A stretch of 64,000 nucleotides of DNA from Streptomyces sp. ASQP_92 (GTDB lineage Bacteria; Actinomycetota; Actinomycetes; Streptomycetales; Streptomycetaceae), in NCBI RefSeq assembly GCF_025399895.1, contig NZ_JAODUA010000017.1, positions 108,786-172,785 of the forward strand. Reading direction: 5' to 3'. Shown piece after piece: positions 24,026-32,313 of this stretch. The notes beneath the pieces are model-generated. The model ran no database searches and was not told the origin of the DNA. It saw only the letters and a list, made by a program, of their open reading frames with translations. The position numbers were made by a program, and so were the translations under genes. Numbering within the stretch: the stretch's first letter is position 1; each line of letters begins with the position of its first letter.

Positions 24026-25483
24026 ATGTCGAAGCGCGTGCTTACGACCGAGTCCGGCGCCCCCGTCGCCGACAACCAGAACTCCGCCACCGCCGGCGTC
24101 GGTGGCCCCATCCTGCTCCAGGACCAGCACCTCCTGGAGAAGCTCGCGCGCTTCAACCGTGAGCGCATCCCGGAGCGCGTGGTGCACGCCCGCGGCTCCG
24201 GCGCGTACGGCTACTTCGAGGTGACCGACGACGTCACCGGCTTCACGAAGGCCGACTTCCTCGGCGAGGTGGGCAAGCGCACGGAGACGTTCATCCGCTT
24301 CTCCACCGTCGCCGACTCGCTGGGCGGCGCGGACGCGGTCCGCGACCCGCGCGGCTTCGCGCTGAAGTTCTACACCGAAGAGGGCAACTACGACCTCGTC
24401 GGCAACAACACCCCGGTGTTCTTCATCAAGGACCCGATCAAGTTCCCCGACTTCATCCACTCCCAGAAGCGCGACCCCTTCACGGGCAAGCAGGAGCCGG
24501 ACAACGTCTGGGACTTCTGGGCGCACGCCCCCGAGGCCACCCACCAGATCACCTGGCTCATGGGCGACCGCGGCATCCCCGCCTCGTACCGTCACATGAA
24601 CGGCTACGGCTCGCACACCTACCAGTGGACGAACGCGCGGGGCGAGGCCTTCTTCGTCAAGTACCACTTCAAGACGAACCAGGGCATCCGCTGCCTCTCC
24701 TCCGAGCAGGCCGCGGAGACGGTCGGCAAGGACGCCAACAGCCACCAGACGGACCTGCTCCAGGCCATCGAGCGCGGCGTGAACCCGTCCTGGACGCTGT
24801 ACGTGCAGATCATGCCCGCAGCCGAGGCCGCGGACTACCGCTTCAACCCGTTCGACCTCACCAAGGTGTGGCCGCACGCGGACTACCCGCTCCAGCGCGT
24901 GGGCCGTCTGGTCCTGGACCGCAACCCGGACAACGTCTTCGCCGAGGTCGAGCAGGCCGCCTTCTCCCCGAACAACTTCGTTCCGGGCATCGGCCCCTCG
25001 CCCGACAAGATGCTCCAGGGCCGTCTGTTCGCCTACGCGGACGCGCACCGCTACCGCCTGGGCGTCAACCACACCCAGCTCCCGGTCAACGCGCCCAAGG
25101 CCACCGAGGCCGACAACTACGGCCGGGACGGCCTGATGGCGACCCGCAACGGCCGCCGCGGCGACAAGAACTACGAGCCCAACTCGTACTCGGGCCCGGC
25201 CCAGACCGACGCGGCCCTCTCGGCCCCGCTGGCCATCCACGGCCACACGGGCACCCACGCCGCCCCGGCCCACGTGAAGGACGACGACTTCTTCCAGGCG
25301 GGCGAGCTCTACCGTCTGATGTCGGACGACGAGAAGGCCCGTCTCATCGCGAACATCGCCGGCGGCCTCTCGCAGGTCACCCGCGACGACGTCATCGAGA
25401 AGAACCTGGCCCACTTCCACGCCGCGGACGCCGAGTACGGCAAGCGCGTCGAGGCGGCCGTCCGCGCCCTGCGCGAGGACTAG
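24026..25483 (+). CDS. katA: Catalase, clade 3 monofunctional haem type
   Basis: A 485-residue haem catalase, the usual small-subunit length. The catalytic His is in RVVHARGSGAYGYFEVTDDV (His54), haem Tyr in RLFAYADAHRYRLG, and RFSTVADSLGGADAVRDPRG and GNNTPVFFIKDPIKFPDFIH are the substrate channel and Asn segments. It detoxifies hydrogen peroxide in the cytoplasm; peroxide made by glycolate oxidation would link it to the neighbouring glyoxylate genes (inference). A CCAGTACGGAAGGTC ribosome site precedes the ATG. Confidence 0.95.
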   Translation: MSKRVLTTESGAPVADNQNSATAGVGGPILLQDQHLLEKLARFNRERIPERVVHARGSGAYGYFEVTDDVTGFTKADFLGEVGKRTETFIRFSTVADSLGGADAVRDPRGFALKFYTEEGNYDLVGNNTPVFFIKDPIKFPDFIHSQKRDPFTGKQEPDNVWDFWAHAPEATHQITWLMGDRGIPASYRHMNGYGSHTYQWTNARGEAFFVKYHFKTNQGIRCLSSEQAAETVGKDANSHQTDLLQAIERGVNPSWTLYVQIMPAAEAADYRFNPFDLTKVWPHADYPLQRVGRLVLDRNPDNVFAEVEQAAFSPNNFVPGIGPSPDKMLQGRLFAYADAHRYRLGVNHTQLPVNAPKATEADNYGRDGLMATRNGRRGDKNYEPNSYSGPAQTDAALSAPLAIHGHTGTHAAPAHVKDDDFFQAGELYRLMSDDEKARLIANIAGGLSQVTRDDVIEKNLAHFHAADAEYGKRVEAAVRALRED

Positions 25484-25506
25484 GAGCCGGCTTCAACCCG
25501 CAGACC

Positions 25507-25543
25507 GTGCAAGGGATTTGACGGGAGGTCACATCCTTTGCAC
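25507..25543 (+). terminator. Possible terminator after catalase
   Basis: GTGCAAGGGAT and ATCCTTTGCAC (one G-T pair) form an 11-bp stem 24 bases after the catalase stop. The loop is 15 bases and there is no T-run. Confidence 0.4.
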
Positions 25544-25836
25544 CGTCCGATCCGCCGACCCGGATGAGGGGTGGTCGGCGGATATGGACAACCTGAGGAT
25601 CGCGGCGGTACGGCGATGCCAGTGCGGTGGTGAAGGTGTGCGCGTCCCCCTTCCTGACCTGAGGGAAGGGATGGCTCGCGCACTCCAATCGCCGCCGCCG
25701 CGATCCCAGAACCTCCCCCCTGAACTCCGCCCGGCGGTGCGAACGTCCTGTCGCGCCAGCCTCGTTCCGCCGGGCGGTCACACCTCCACGACCAGGGCGT
25801 TCCGTTCGGTTTACGGTCCCGAACGGAATGCCCGAT

Positions 25837-25876
25837 GATCAAGGCCCCGTCTGCACATGCAGGTGGGGCCTTGATC
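25837..25876 (+). terminator. Perfect 12-bp hairpin upstream of the HAD gene
   Basis: GATCAAGGCCCC and its exact complement with a 16-base loop, followed by TATT. It looks like a terminator that ends readthrough before the HAD gene. It lies over 350 bases from the catalase stop, so it may belong to an unannotated RNA. Confidence 0.5.
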
Positions 25877-25988
25877 TATTGCGGGCCGCGGGAACACCCT
25901 GGGAACACCCCGGCGGGCGGGTGACGTCCGCGCCGCGCGGTGGCGCCGTCCGACCGATTCGCACCCGCAACCGCCTAGGATCGCCCCG

Positions 25989-26630
25989 ATGATGGAGACG
26001 ATCGTGCTGGACATGGGCGAAACACTGGTGCGCGAGGACCGCTACTGGGCGTCGTGGGCCGACTGGATCGGCGTGCCCCGGCACACCCTCGCGGCCCTCG
26101 TCGGCGCCGTGGTCACCCAGGGCCGCGACCCGGACGACGCGCTGCGCATGGTCAAGCCGGGCATGGACGTCCGGGAGGCCCATCTGGCGCGGGAGGCCGC
26201 GGGCCGCGGCGAGCACCTCGACGAGACGGATCTGTACCACGACGTACGGCCGGCCCTCGGCGGCCTCCGCAAGCTCGGCGTACGCGTCGTCGTCGCGGGC
26301 AACCGCTCGGCCCGGGCCGGGGAACTGCTGCGCGGTCTCGATCTGCCCGCGGACCTGGTGGTCACCTCGGAGGAGTGGGGCGTCGCCAAGCCCGCGCCCG
26401 CGTTCTTCGAGCGCGTCCTGGAGGCGGCCCAGTGCGGGCCGCGCGAGACGGTGTACGTGGGCACCCACCCGGGGAACGACGTCTTCCCCGCCAAGGCCGC
26501 CGGGCTGCGCGTCGCCCATCTGCGGCGCGGCCCGTGGGGGCACTGGTGGGCCGACCACCCGGAGGTGGCCACCGCGGCGGACTGGCGGATCGACTCCCTC
26601 ACCCAACTCCCCTCGCTCCTCGCCGACTAG
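25989..26630 (+). CDS. HAD-superfamily hydrolase
   Basis: A 213-residue HAD protein. Motif I is VLDMGETLVRED (DxGxT; phosphatases have DxDxT, so the general acid is missing), motif II VVVAGNRSARAGE with Asn in place of Ser/Thr, motif III GVAKPAPAFF (Lys) and motif IV YVGTHPGNDVFPAKAAG with an Asn-Asp pair. The substitutions could mean a changed substrate or a non-phosphatase activity. The ATG/ATG start pair offers two initiation points three bases apart. Confidence 0.75.
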   Translation: MMETIVLDMGETLVREDRYWASWADWIGVPRHTLAALVGAVVTQGRDPDDALRMVKPGMDVREAHLAREAAGRGEHLDETDLYHDVRPALGGLRKLGVRVVVAGNRSARAGELLRGLDLPADLVVTSEEWGVAKPAPAFFERVLEAAQCGPRETVYVGTHPGNDVFPAKAAGLRVAHLRRGPWGHWWADHPEVATAADWRIDSLTQLPSLLAD

Positions 26631-26684
26631 GCAGCAACTGACCACAGCCCAGGGCAGTTTGAGTGGTCGTCAGACCGCGAAACC

Positions 26685-26713
26685 GGGGCCGTCCCTCTCG
26701 AAGGGGCGGCCCC
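26685..26713. terminator. Bidirectional terminator between convergent genes
   Basis: GGGGCCGTCCCT / AGGGGCGGCCCC forms a stem with one mismatch; the genes on both sides end here. Confidence 0.65.
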
Positions 26714-26725
26714 GTTCTCATCGCG

Positions 26726-27895
26726 TCACGGGTTGTTGAACCTCACCTCGGGGTGGTCGGCGGACGGCCCCGCGAGGACCGGGCGGGTGAAGCCCCGCAG
26801 TTCCTGGTCGAAGAAGGCGCCGACGTACGTCCGCACGAGTTCGACGGCGCGCGGCGCGGGCAGCGGAGGCTGCTGGAGCCCGAAGTGGGCCGCGATGACG
26901 GGCTCGTCGGAGAAGGTCATGTGCTCGGCCCCGGCGACGGTCAGCCACCGCTTCCAGCCGTCCAGGGCGGGCCACATCGCGTCCCAGGTCCTGTCCTTGC
27001 CGCCCGGGCGGTGCCCGTCGTCGGCACCCAGCATCATGAACGGCCGGCCGTCGAGGCCCGTCGGCGGGAGCACGTCCCAGAACGCGCCGTCCATGTTCAC
27101 CCCGGCACCGATACGCCCGTCCCGCGCCATGGCGGCGACCGCCGCGGCCCCGCCGATGGAGTGCCCGGCCATGCCGATGCGCCCCTCGTCGATCGCCCCG
27201 GCATGGCGCCAGGCCGGGTGCGGCCCGGTCAGCCGGTCCAGGAGGTACGACACGTCCGCCGCGCGTGCCTCGGTGACCCGGCTTCCCGGGGCGCCGTTCT
27301 CCATCGCCGTACAGGCCACGCAGGTCAGCAGCCGGCCGCCCGGAAAGCTGGTGCCGACCGACTCATAGGCGTGGTCGAGGGACGCGACGACATAGCCGCG
27401 GCTCGCGAGTTCCTCGGCGAGCGTGGTGAGGGAGTAGCGGGGGGCGCCGAAGCCGGGTGAGAGCACGACGAGGGGGTGGCTGCCCGGCGCGGGGCGCGCG
27501 CCGGACCGGGCATGGGTCCGGGTGGCGTCGACGTCGCCCACCCGCGCGGGATCCACGCCCAGCTCCTTCAACAGGACCGGGGCCTCGGCGGGGGTGGTGT
27601 AGGCGGCGGGGCGGCCGGAGGCGGAGCGGGCCGCCGGGTAGGTGAGGGTGACCATCAGCTCGCGGTCCTGGCTCGGCACCCAGGGGTCGCGGCGGGAGTG
27701 GTCGACGAGGTGCAGGGTGTCGCTGCCGAGGGCGTACGGGCCGGTGGGGCGCGGGAGTTGAATGGGCTCCGCGCCGATGGACGCGGAGGCGGCGGACGGC
27801 GCCGGCGCGGCCTGGGCTGCGGTCGCGGCGGCGAGCGGAACGGCGAGGGCTAAGGAGAGCGCGACGGCCGTGGCCGCGCGGGAGAGGGTGCGCAT
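26726..27895 (-). CDS. Secreted PAF-acetylhydrolase/lipase-like alpha/beta hydrolase
   Basis: A 389-residue protein with a cleavable Sec signal (MRTLSRAATAVALSLALAVP LAAATAAQA). The hydrolase core carries the nucleophile elbow GMAGHSIGGAA, with the oxyanion segment LVVLSPGFGAPRYSLTTLAE, and VNMDGAFW near the catalytic Asp. The layout matches platelet-activating-factor acetylhydrolase type II and bacterial lipases of the same clan. It probably hydrolyses short-chain phospholipids or esters outside the cell. Not part of an operon. Confidence 0.8.
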   Translation of the reverse strand: MRTLSRAATAVALSLALAVPLAAATAAQAAPAPSAASASIGAEPIQLPRPTGPYALGSDTLHLVDHSRRDPWVPSQDRELMVTLTYPAARSASGRPAAYTTPAEAPVLLKELGVDPARVGDVDATRTHARSGARPAPGSHPLVVLSPGFGAPRYSLTTLAEELASRGYVVASLDHAYESVGTSFPGGRLLTCVACTAMENGAPGSRVTEARAADVSYLLDRLTGPHPAWRHAGAIDEGRIGMAGHSIGGAAAVAAMARDGRIGAGVNMDGAFWDVLPPTGLDGRPFMMLGADDGHRPGGKDRTWDAMWPALDGWKRWLTVAGAEHMTFSDEPVIAAHFGLQQPPLPAPRAVELVRTYVGAFFDQELRGFTRPVLAGPSADHPEVRFNNP

Positions 27896-28138
27896 GGCCC
27901 CACGCTAGGCGGGCCGCGCTCCCGGGCACGTCCTCCCGAGGTGCCGGTCCGTACGCCGGTTGATCAGCCTCTGGTAGGGCCGCGTACGACTTCGGTCGCA
28001 CGCGCGCCGCTTCGGACAGCCGGCCGGTGAGGTTCACCCGGACGGGCAGCCCCCGGCCCGGCGTGCGGCCCCAGGACGCGCCCCCGGCCCGGGTCGCACA
28101 AGGCGATCCGGGCCGGGGCTCTCCCCTGGGGGCGAGTT

Positions 28139-28360
28139 CTAGAGCTTGTCCATGCGGGTGTACGGGCTGACGATTCGGGCTTGGCGAGAGCCGAAGTCGA
28201 CGAGCATCGCGACGCCGTCCTCGACCCCAATGATGGTGCCCAGGCCGAACTGGTCGTGTGTGACCCGGTCTCCCAGGACGAAGTGCTTGGCCGCCGGAGC
28301 ATCCGGGGCTTTGAAGGGGCTGGTGGGCAGGTGGCGCCGGGGCGCGGATGGCTTCGTCAT
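28139..28360 (-). CDS. Tudor-like small protein (UvrD C-terminal domain type)
   Basis: A 73-residue protein: MTKPSAPRRHLPTSPFKAPD..., then GDRVTHDQFGLGTIIGVEDG VAMLVDFGSRQARIVSPYTR. The second half matches the Tudor-like domain at the C-terminus of UvrD/PcrA helicases (sequence RVTHDxFGLGTVV). Stand-alone copies are common in Streptomyces. A longer upstream open frame is rejected because it lacks codon bias; the GGGGTGACG before this ATG is a weak ribosome site. Confidence 0.7.
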   Translation of the reverse strand: MTKPSAPRRHLPTSPFKAPDAPAAKHFVLGDRVTHDQFGLGTIIGVEDGVAMLVDFGSRQARIVSPYTRMDKL

Positions 28361-28557
28361 CGTCACCCCAGTATGCGCTGTGAAACGGCCGTAAGGGCAG
28401 GGCCGACGGGTGACGATGGGGAATCGATCCGGTATCCCCGCCCACCAGAACGCATCCCGGGGCAGAAATCCCCATGAATTGACACGCAACCTCGGGGTTA
28501 CCAGTGTGGAACGTGGGTGACATACCGGACATCACCGGAGGTAGGCCGGAGGCAGCC

Positions 28558-29349
28558 GTGGACGACGTCTTCCGGGCGCTGGCCGACGCCAGCCGCCGGC
28601 GCCTGCTCGACCGGCTCCGGGCGCGCGACGGACAGACGCTGCGGGAGCTCGGTGAGGGCCTCGCCATGTCGCGGCAGGCGGTGAGCAAACACCTCGCGGT
28701 GCTCGAAACGGCCGGTCTGGTCACCTCGGCACGGCGCGGCCGGGAGAAGTTCCACCATCTCGACCCGACGCCGATCCAGGAGCTGTCCGACCGCTGGATC
28801 GGCAAGTACGAGCACGGCGGTCCCGGCCGGCCAGGCCGGACGAGGCGGAGCCCCAAGGAGGAATTCCCCATGGACAAGCCCGAGTTCGTCTACGTGATCT
28901 ACATCCAGACCACCCCCGAGCGGCTCTACGAGGCCCTGACCGACGCCGAGTTCGCCCAGCGGTACTTCGGCGGCTGGGGGCCGAAGTCCGACTGGAGGGT
29001 GGGCTCACCGGTGCTGTGGAAGATGGGCCCGGAGGGCGCGTACGAGGATCTCGGCCAGGCGGTGATGGAGGCGGTGCCGGGCCGCAAGCTGGCGTACACC
29101 TGGCACCGCCTTCTCCCGATGCACCGTCAACTCTTTGACACCGAGGCGGAGTTCGAGCGGGCGAGGACCGAACAGTCCCAGGTCGCCTTCGACATACAGG
29201 CCGCCGAGCCGGCCTCCCTCGGGGTGAAGCTGACCATCACGCACGACGGCTTCGAGAGCGCGGACAGCGAGATGCTCAAGGGGGTGAAGGAGGGCTGGGT
29301 GATGATCCTCTCCACCCTCAAGACGCTGCTGGAGCGCGAAGCGGCGTAG
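28558..29349 (+). CDS. ArsR-type HTH fused to SRPBCC (AHSA1) domain
   Basis: A 263-residue protein: residues about 1-80 are an ArsR-type winged helix (DDVFRALADASRRRLLDRL, MSRQAVSKHLAVLETAGLVT), then a 25-residue linker, then a full SRPBCC domain (PEFVYVIYIQTTPERLYEAL, FAQRYFGGWGPKSDWRVGSP, KLTITHDGFESADSEMLKGV). These are usually separate, translationally coupled genes; here they are one polypeptide. A GTG with GGAGGCAGCC is preferred to the upstream GTG at 28,504. The SRPBCC pocket may sense a hydrophobic ligand. Confidence 0.8.
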   Translation: MDDVFRALADASRRRLLDRLRARDGQTLRELGEGLAMSRQAVSKHLAVLETAGLVTSARRGREKFHHLDPTPIQELSDRWIGKYEHGGPGRPGRTRRSPKEEFPMDKPEFVYVIYIQTTPERLYEALTDAEFAQRYFGGWGPKSDWRVGSPVLWKMGPEGAYEDLGQAVMEAVPGRKLAYTWHRLLPMHRQLFDTEAEFERARTEQSQVAFDIQAAEPASLGVKLTITHDGFESADSEMLKGVKEGWVMILSTLKTLLEREAA

Positions 29350-29418
29350 ACAGGGGCCCATGCGTCCGGCCCCCGCTCCCCAGTGCGGGGGAACGAGGGC
29401 CGGACCGTTCGGGGTGGC

Positions 29419-31206
29419 TCAGACGGTGAGCGGGCGGATCGCCGTCGGGGCGTGGCCCGGCTCGGTGGCGAGCTCCTCGAATTCGGAGACATCGCTGATG
29501 TCCGCCGTCTTGCTCATCGAGATGTTGGTGATGCGCTCCAGGATCGCCTCGACGACGACCGGGACGCGGAACTCGGCGGCCAGCTTCTTGGCCTCCTCGA
29601 ACGCGGGCAGGAGCTGGTCCGGCTCGGTGACCCGGATCGCCTTGCAGCCCAGGCCCTCGACGACCTTGACGTGGTCGACGCCGTAGACGCCCAGCTCCGG
29701 GGAGTTGATGTTCTCGAACTCCAGGTTGACCTGGAAGTTGATGTCCAGGCCGATCTGCGCCTGACGGATCAGGCCCAGGTAGGCGTTGTTCACGAGAACG
29801 TGGACGTACGGGATCTTGTGCTGCGCGCCGACGGCCAGCTCCTCCAGCATGAACTGGAAGTCGTAGTCGCCGGAGAGGGCGACGACGGGGACCTCGGGGT
29901 CGGCGGTGGCGGCACCGAGCGCGGCCGGGATGGTCCAGCCGAGCGGGCCCGCCTGGCCGCAGTTGATCCAGTTGCGCGGCTTGTAGACGTGCAGCATCTG
30001 CGCGCCGGCGATCTGGGAGAGGCCGATGGTGGTGACGTAGCGCGTCTCCGGGCCGAAGGCCTTGTTCATCTCCTCGTAGACCCGCTGCGGCTTCATCGGC
30101 ACGTTGTCGAAGTGCGTACGGCGCTGGAGCGTGGACTTGCGCTCCAGGTGGGAGGCGACCCACGCCGAGCGGTCGGGCAGCTTGCCCGCGGCCTTCAGCT
30201 CCTTGGCGACCTCGACGAAGAGCTCCAGGGCGGCCTTGGCGTCGGAGGCGATGCCGTAGTCCGGGGCGAAGATCTTGCCGATCTGGGTCGGCTCGATGTC
30301 GACGTGGACGAACTTGCGGCCCTTGGTGTAGACGTCGAGCTTGTAGCCGGTGTGGCGGTTGGCCCAGCGGTTGCCGATGCCGAGGACGAAGTCCGACTCC
30401 AGGAACGTGGCGTTGCCGTAGCGGTGCGAGGTCTGCAGACCCACCATGCCGGCGTTCAGCTCGTGGTCGTCCGCGATGGTGCCCCAGCCCATGAGGGTGG
30501 GGATGACCGGGGTGTTGGTGATCTCGGCGAACTCCACCAGGAGGTCGGAGGCGTCCGCGTTGATGATGCCGCCACCGGCGACGATCAGCGGGCGCTCGGA
30601 CTCCAGGAGGAAGGTGATGGCCTTCTCGATCTGGGCGCGGCTCGCGGTCGGCTTGTAGACCGGCAGCGGCTGGTAGGTCTCCGGGTCGAAGTCGATCTCG
30701 GTGAGCTGGACGTCGATCGGCAGGTCGATGAGGACCGGGCCGGGACGGCCGGAGCGCATGAGGTGGAAGGCCTGCTGGAAGACGCCGGGGACCTGCGCGG
30801 CCTCCAGGACGGTCGTCGCGGCCTTGGTGACCGGCTTGGCGATCGAGGCGATGTCGACCGCCTGGAAGTCCTCCTTGTGGATCACCGCGACCGGGGCCTG
30901 GCCGGTGATGCAGAGGATCGGGATCGAGTCGCCGATCGCGGAGTACAGACCGGTGATCATGTCCGTGCCCGCCGGGCCCGAGGTACCGATGCAGACACCG
31001 ATGTTGCCCGGGTTGGAGCGCGTGTAGCCCTCCGCCATGTGGGAGGCGCCTTCGACGTGGCGGGCGAGCGTGTGGTCAATGCCACCGCCCTCCTTGAGCG
31101 CCCGGTAGAAGGGGTTGATCGCCGCGCCCGGCACACCGAAGGCGTGGCTGACGCCTTCGAGCTTGAGGATCTCAACTGCCGCTCGGGCAGCGGTCATACG
31201 AGGCAT
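29419..31206 (-). CDS. gcl: Glyoxylate carboligase (tartronate-semialdehyde synthase)
   Basis: A 595-residue thiamine-diphosphate enzyme, close to the 593-residue E. coli Gcl, condensing two glyoxylates to tartronate semialdehyde plus CO2. The ThDP glutamate that activates the cofactor in relatives is Val51 (ARHVEGASHMAEGY), the feature specific to Gcl. The cofactor/Mg motif is GDYDFQFMLEELAVGAQHKI with NNAYLG. FAD contacts such as GVVG... are within the central domain. The start chosen (MPRMTAARAAVEI) has GCAGGAGCACCCC before it. It is separated from hyi-glxR but under a shared operator. Confidence 0.95.
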   Translation of the reverse strand: MPRMTAARAAVEILKLEGVSHAFGVPGAAINPFYRALKEGGGIDHTLARHVEGASHMAEGYTRSNPGNIGVCIGTSGPAGTDMITGLYSAIGDSIPILCITGQAPVAVIHKEDFQAVDIASIAKPVTKAATTVLEAAQVPGVFQQAFHLMRSGRPGPVLIDLPIDVQLTEIDFDPETYQPLPVYKPTASRAQIEKAITFLLESERPLIVAGGGIINADASDLLVEFAEITNTPVIPTLMGWGTIADDHELNAGMVGLQTSHRYGNATFLESDFVLGIGNRWANRHTGYKLDVYTKGRKFVHVDIEPTQIGKIFAPDYGIASDAKAALELFVEVAKELKAAGKLPDRSAWVASHLERKSTLQRRTHFDNVPMKPQRVYEEMNKAFGPETRYVTTIGLSQIAGAQMLHVYKPRNWINCGQAGPLGWTIPAALGAATADPEVPVVALSGDYDFQFMLEELAVGAQHKIPYVHVLVNNAYLGLIRQAQIGLDINFQVNLEFENINSPELGVYGVDHVKVVEGLGCKAIRVTEPDQLLPAFEEAKKLAAEFRVPVVVEAILERITNISMSKTADISDVSEFEELATEPGHAPTAIRPLTV

Positions 31207-31276
31207 GGGGTGCTCCTGCTTCGGCCGGCGAAATCGGCCCGGGCGCGCCACCTGGCCGCGCCGCCATGGAACCGAA

Positions 31277-31291
31277 TTCCGTAATGCGGAA
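31277..31291. promoter_or_regulatory. Palindromic operator upstream of gcl
   Basis: TTCCG-TAATG-CGGAA, 71 bases before the gcl start. Arms identical to the operator upstream of hyi. Together they imply one regulator for both transcripts. Confidence 0.7.
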
Positions 31292-31500
31292 GTATCATTC
31301 TGCTATGTGGAAGCAATGTAGGACGGCTTCGCCAGCGCGTCAAGGGAGGACCGGGATGCGCGAATCGGCCACACCGCGGTCGCGGTTGATGGACCATGGA
31401 CCGCGAAGCGCGGGTGCCGCCGTCCGGGACGCGGCCGGCGAGGAGCGCGAGCCGTGCGGTGACGCCCGGGCCGGGGCACGTCATCAGGGAGGCGGGGGCG

Positions 31501-32220
31501 ATGAGCGGCGAGGGCGTACCGGTGCGCTGCCCGACCTGTCGGCGCGATCACGTCTATGTGCCGCCGGCCTACCCGTGCGCCTGCGGCGCCCCGCTCGCAC
31601 CGCCCATCCAGCGCGGCGCCGCCCCTTCCCCGATCACCCACCGGACCTGGACGGACGCCTGGGTCACGGTGCGGTGCCGGGCCTGCGGCCGCCAGAGCCA
31701 GTGGCCGCAGCCCGAGCTCGGCTGCTCCTGCGGGGCGGTGCTGCGGGTCCCGGTGCGGCCCGTGACGGCGCCGCCTCCCGCGGAACCCTCACTGCCGGAG
31801 GCGCCCCCGGCCGGCGCCCGCCCGTCGGGGGCGCGGGCCCGTACCGCGTTCCGGCCACTCACGATCCGTACCGCGCGCGACGCGGTGACCACGGCCGCGC
31901 TCTATCTGACCTGGCTGGGCTTCGGCGACGTGCGCCAGGCCGAGCCCCCGCCCGCCTCCGGCATCGATGTGCGCGGGCGGGGCCTGGTGGCGCGGGTGGA
32001 TCCGACGACACGGCCGGCCTCCCTCAAGGCCGTGGAGTGCCTGTGGCTGCACGCCATGACCTCATCGGCGCGCGGCGTCCACTTCTCGCTCGCCGGGTAC
32101 GCGCCCGACGCCCGACGGCGCGCCGACGAGCTGCACCTTCCCCTGTTCGTGCTGGATCTGACGGGGACACCGCAACCGGTGAACGACGTGGCCCGGCGAC
32201 TGGTCTCGGCGGGCGCCTGA
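31501..32220 (+). CDS. Zinc-ribbon protein with degenerate nuclease-like domain
   Basis: A 239-residue protein. Residues 1-90 hold three CxxC-type ribbons (RCPTCRRDHVYVPPAYPCACG, RCRACGRQ, GCSCGAVL). Residues about 120-239 look like an Mrr-type PD-(D/E)XK fold (GFGDVRQAE..., SGIDVRGRGLVARVDPTTRP ASLKAVECLW), but the Q-x-K triad is replaced by VARVD, so it is probably not a nuclease. The ATG follows GGGAGGCGGGGG. Divergent from gcl. Function unknown. Confidence 0.6.
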   Translation: MSGEGVPVRCPTCRRDHVYVPPAYPCACGAPLAPPIQRGAAPSPITHRTWTDAWVTVRCRACGRQSQWPQPELGCSCGAVLRVPVRPVTAPPPAEPSLPEAPPAGARPSGARARTAFRPLTIRTARDAVTTAALYLTWLGFGDVRQAEPPPASGIDVRGRGLVARVDPTTRPASLKAVECLWLHAMTSSARGVHFSLAGYAPDARRRADELHLPLFVLDLTGTPQPVNDVARRLVSAGA

Positions 32221-32313
32221 GCCTTGGGGCGCGGGACGGCTCGCGTGCGGGACGGCTCGCGTGCGGCACCGCCTCCGGGAGGGCCGCGCCGCGCGGCCCC
32301 GCACCCCGCAACC

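Larger units (their letters stand above)
25484..25988. other. 505-base non-coding spacer between catalase and HAD gene
   Basis: I see no gene with a ribosome site or codon bias. It holds the hairpin at 25,507, a second inverted repeat TTCCGTTCGG/CCGAACGGAA at 25,800-25,828, and a perfect 12-bp hairpin at 25,837-25,876. Confidence 0.5.

Noticed and set aside
28139..28489. 116-residue version of the Tudor-like protein
   Set aside because: The extra 43 residues have no codon bias and the shorter start is usual for this family.
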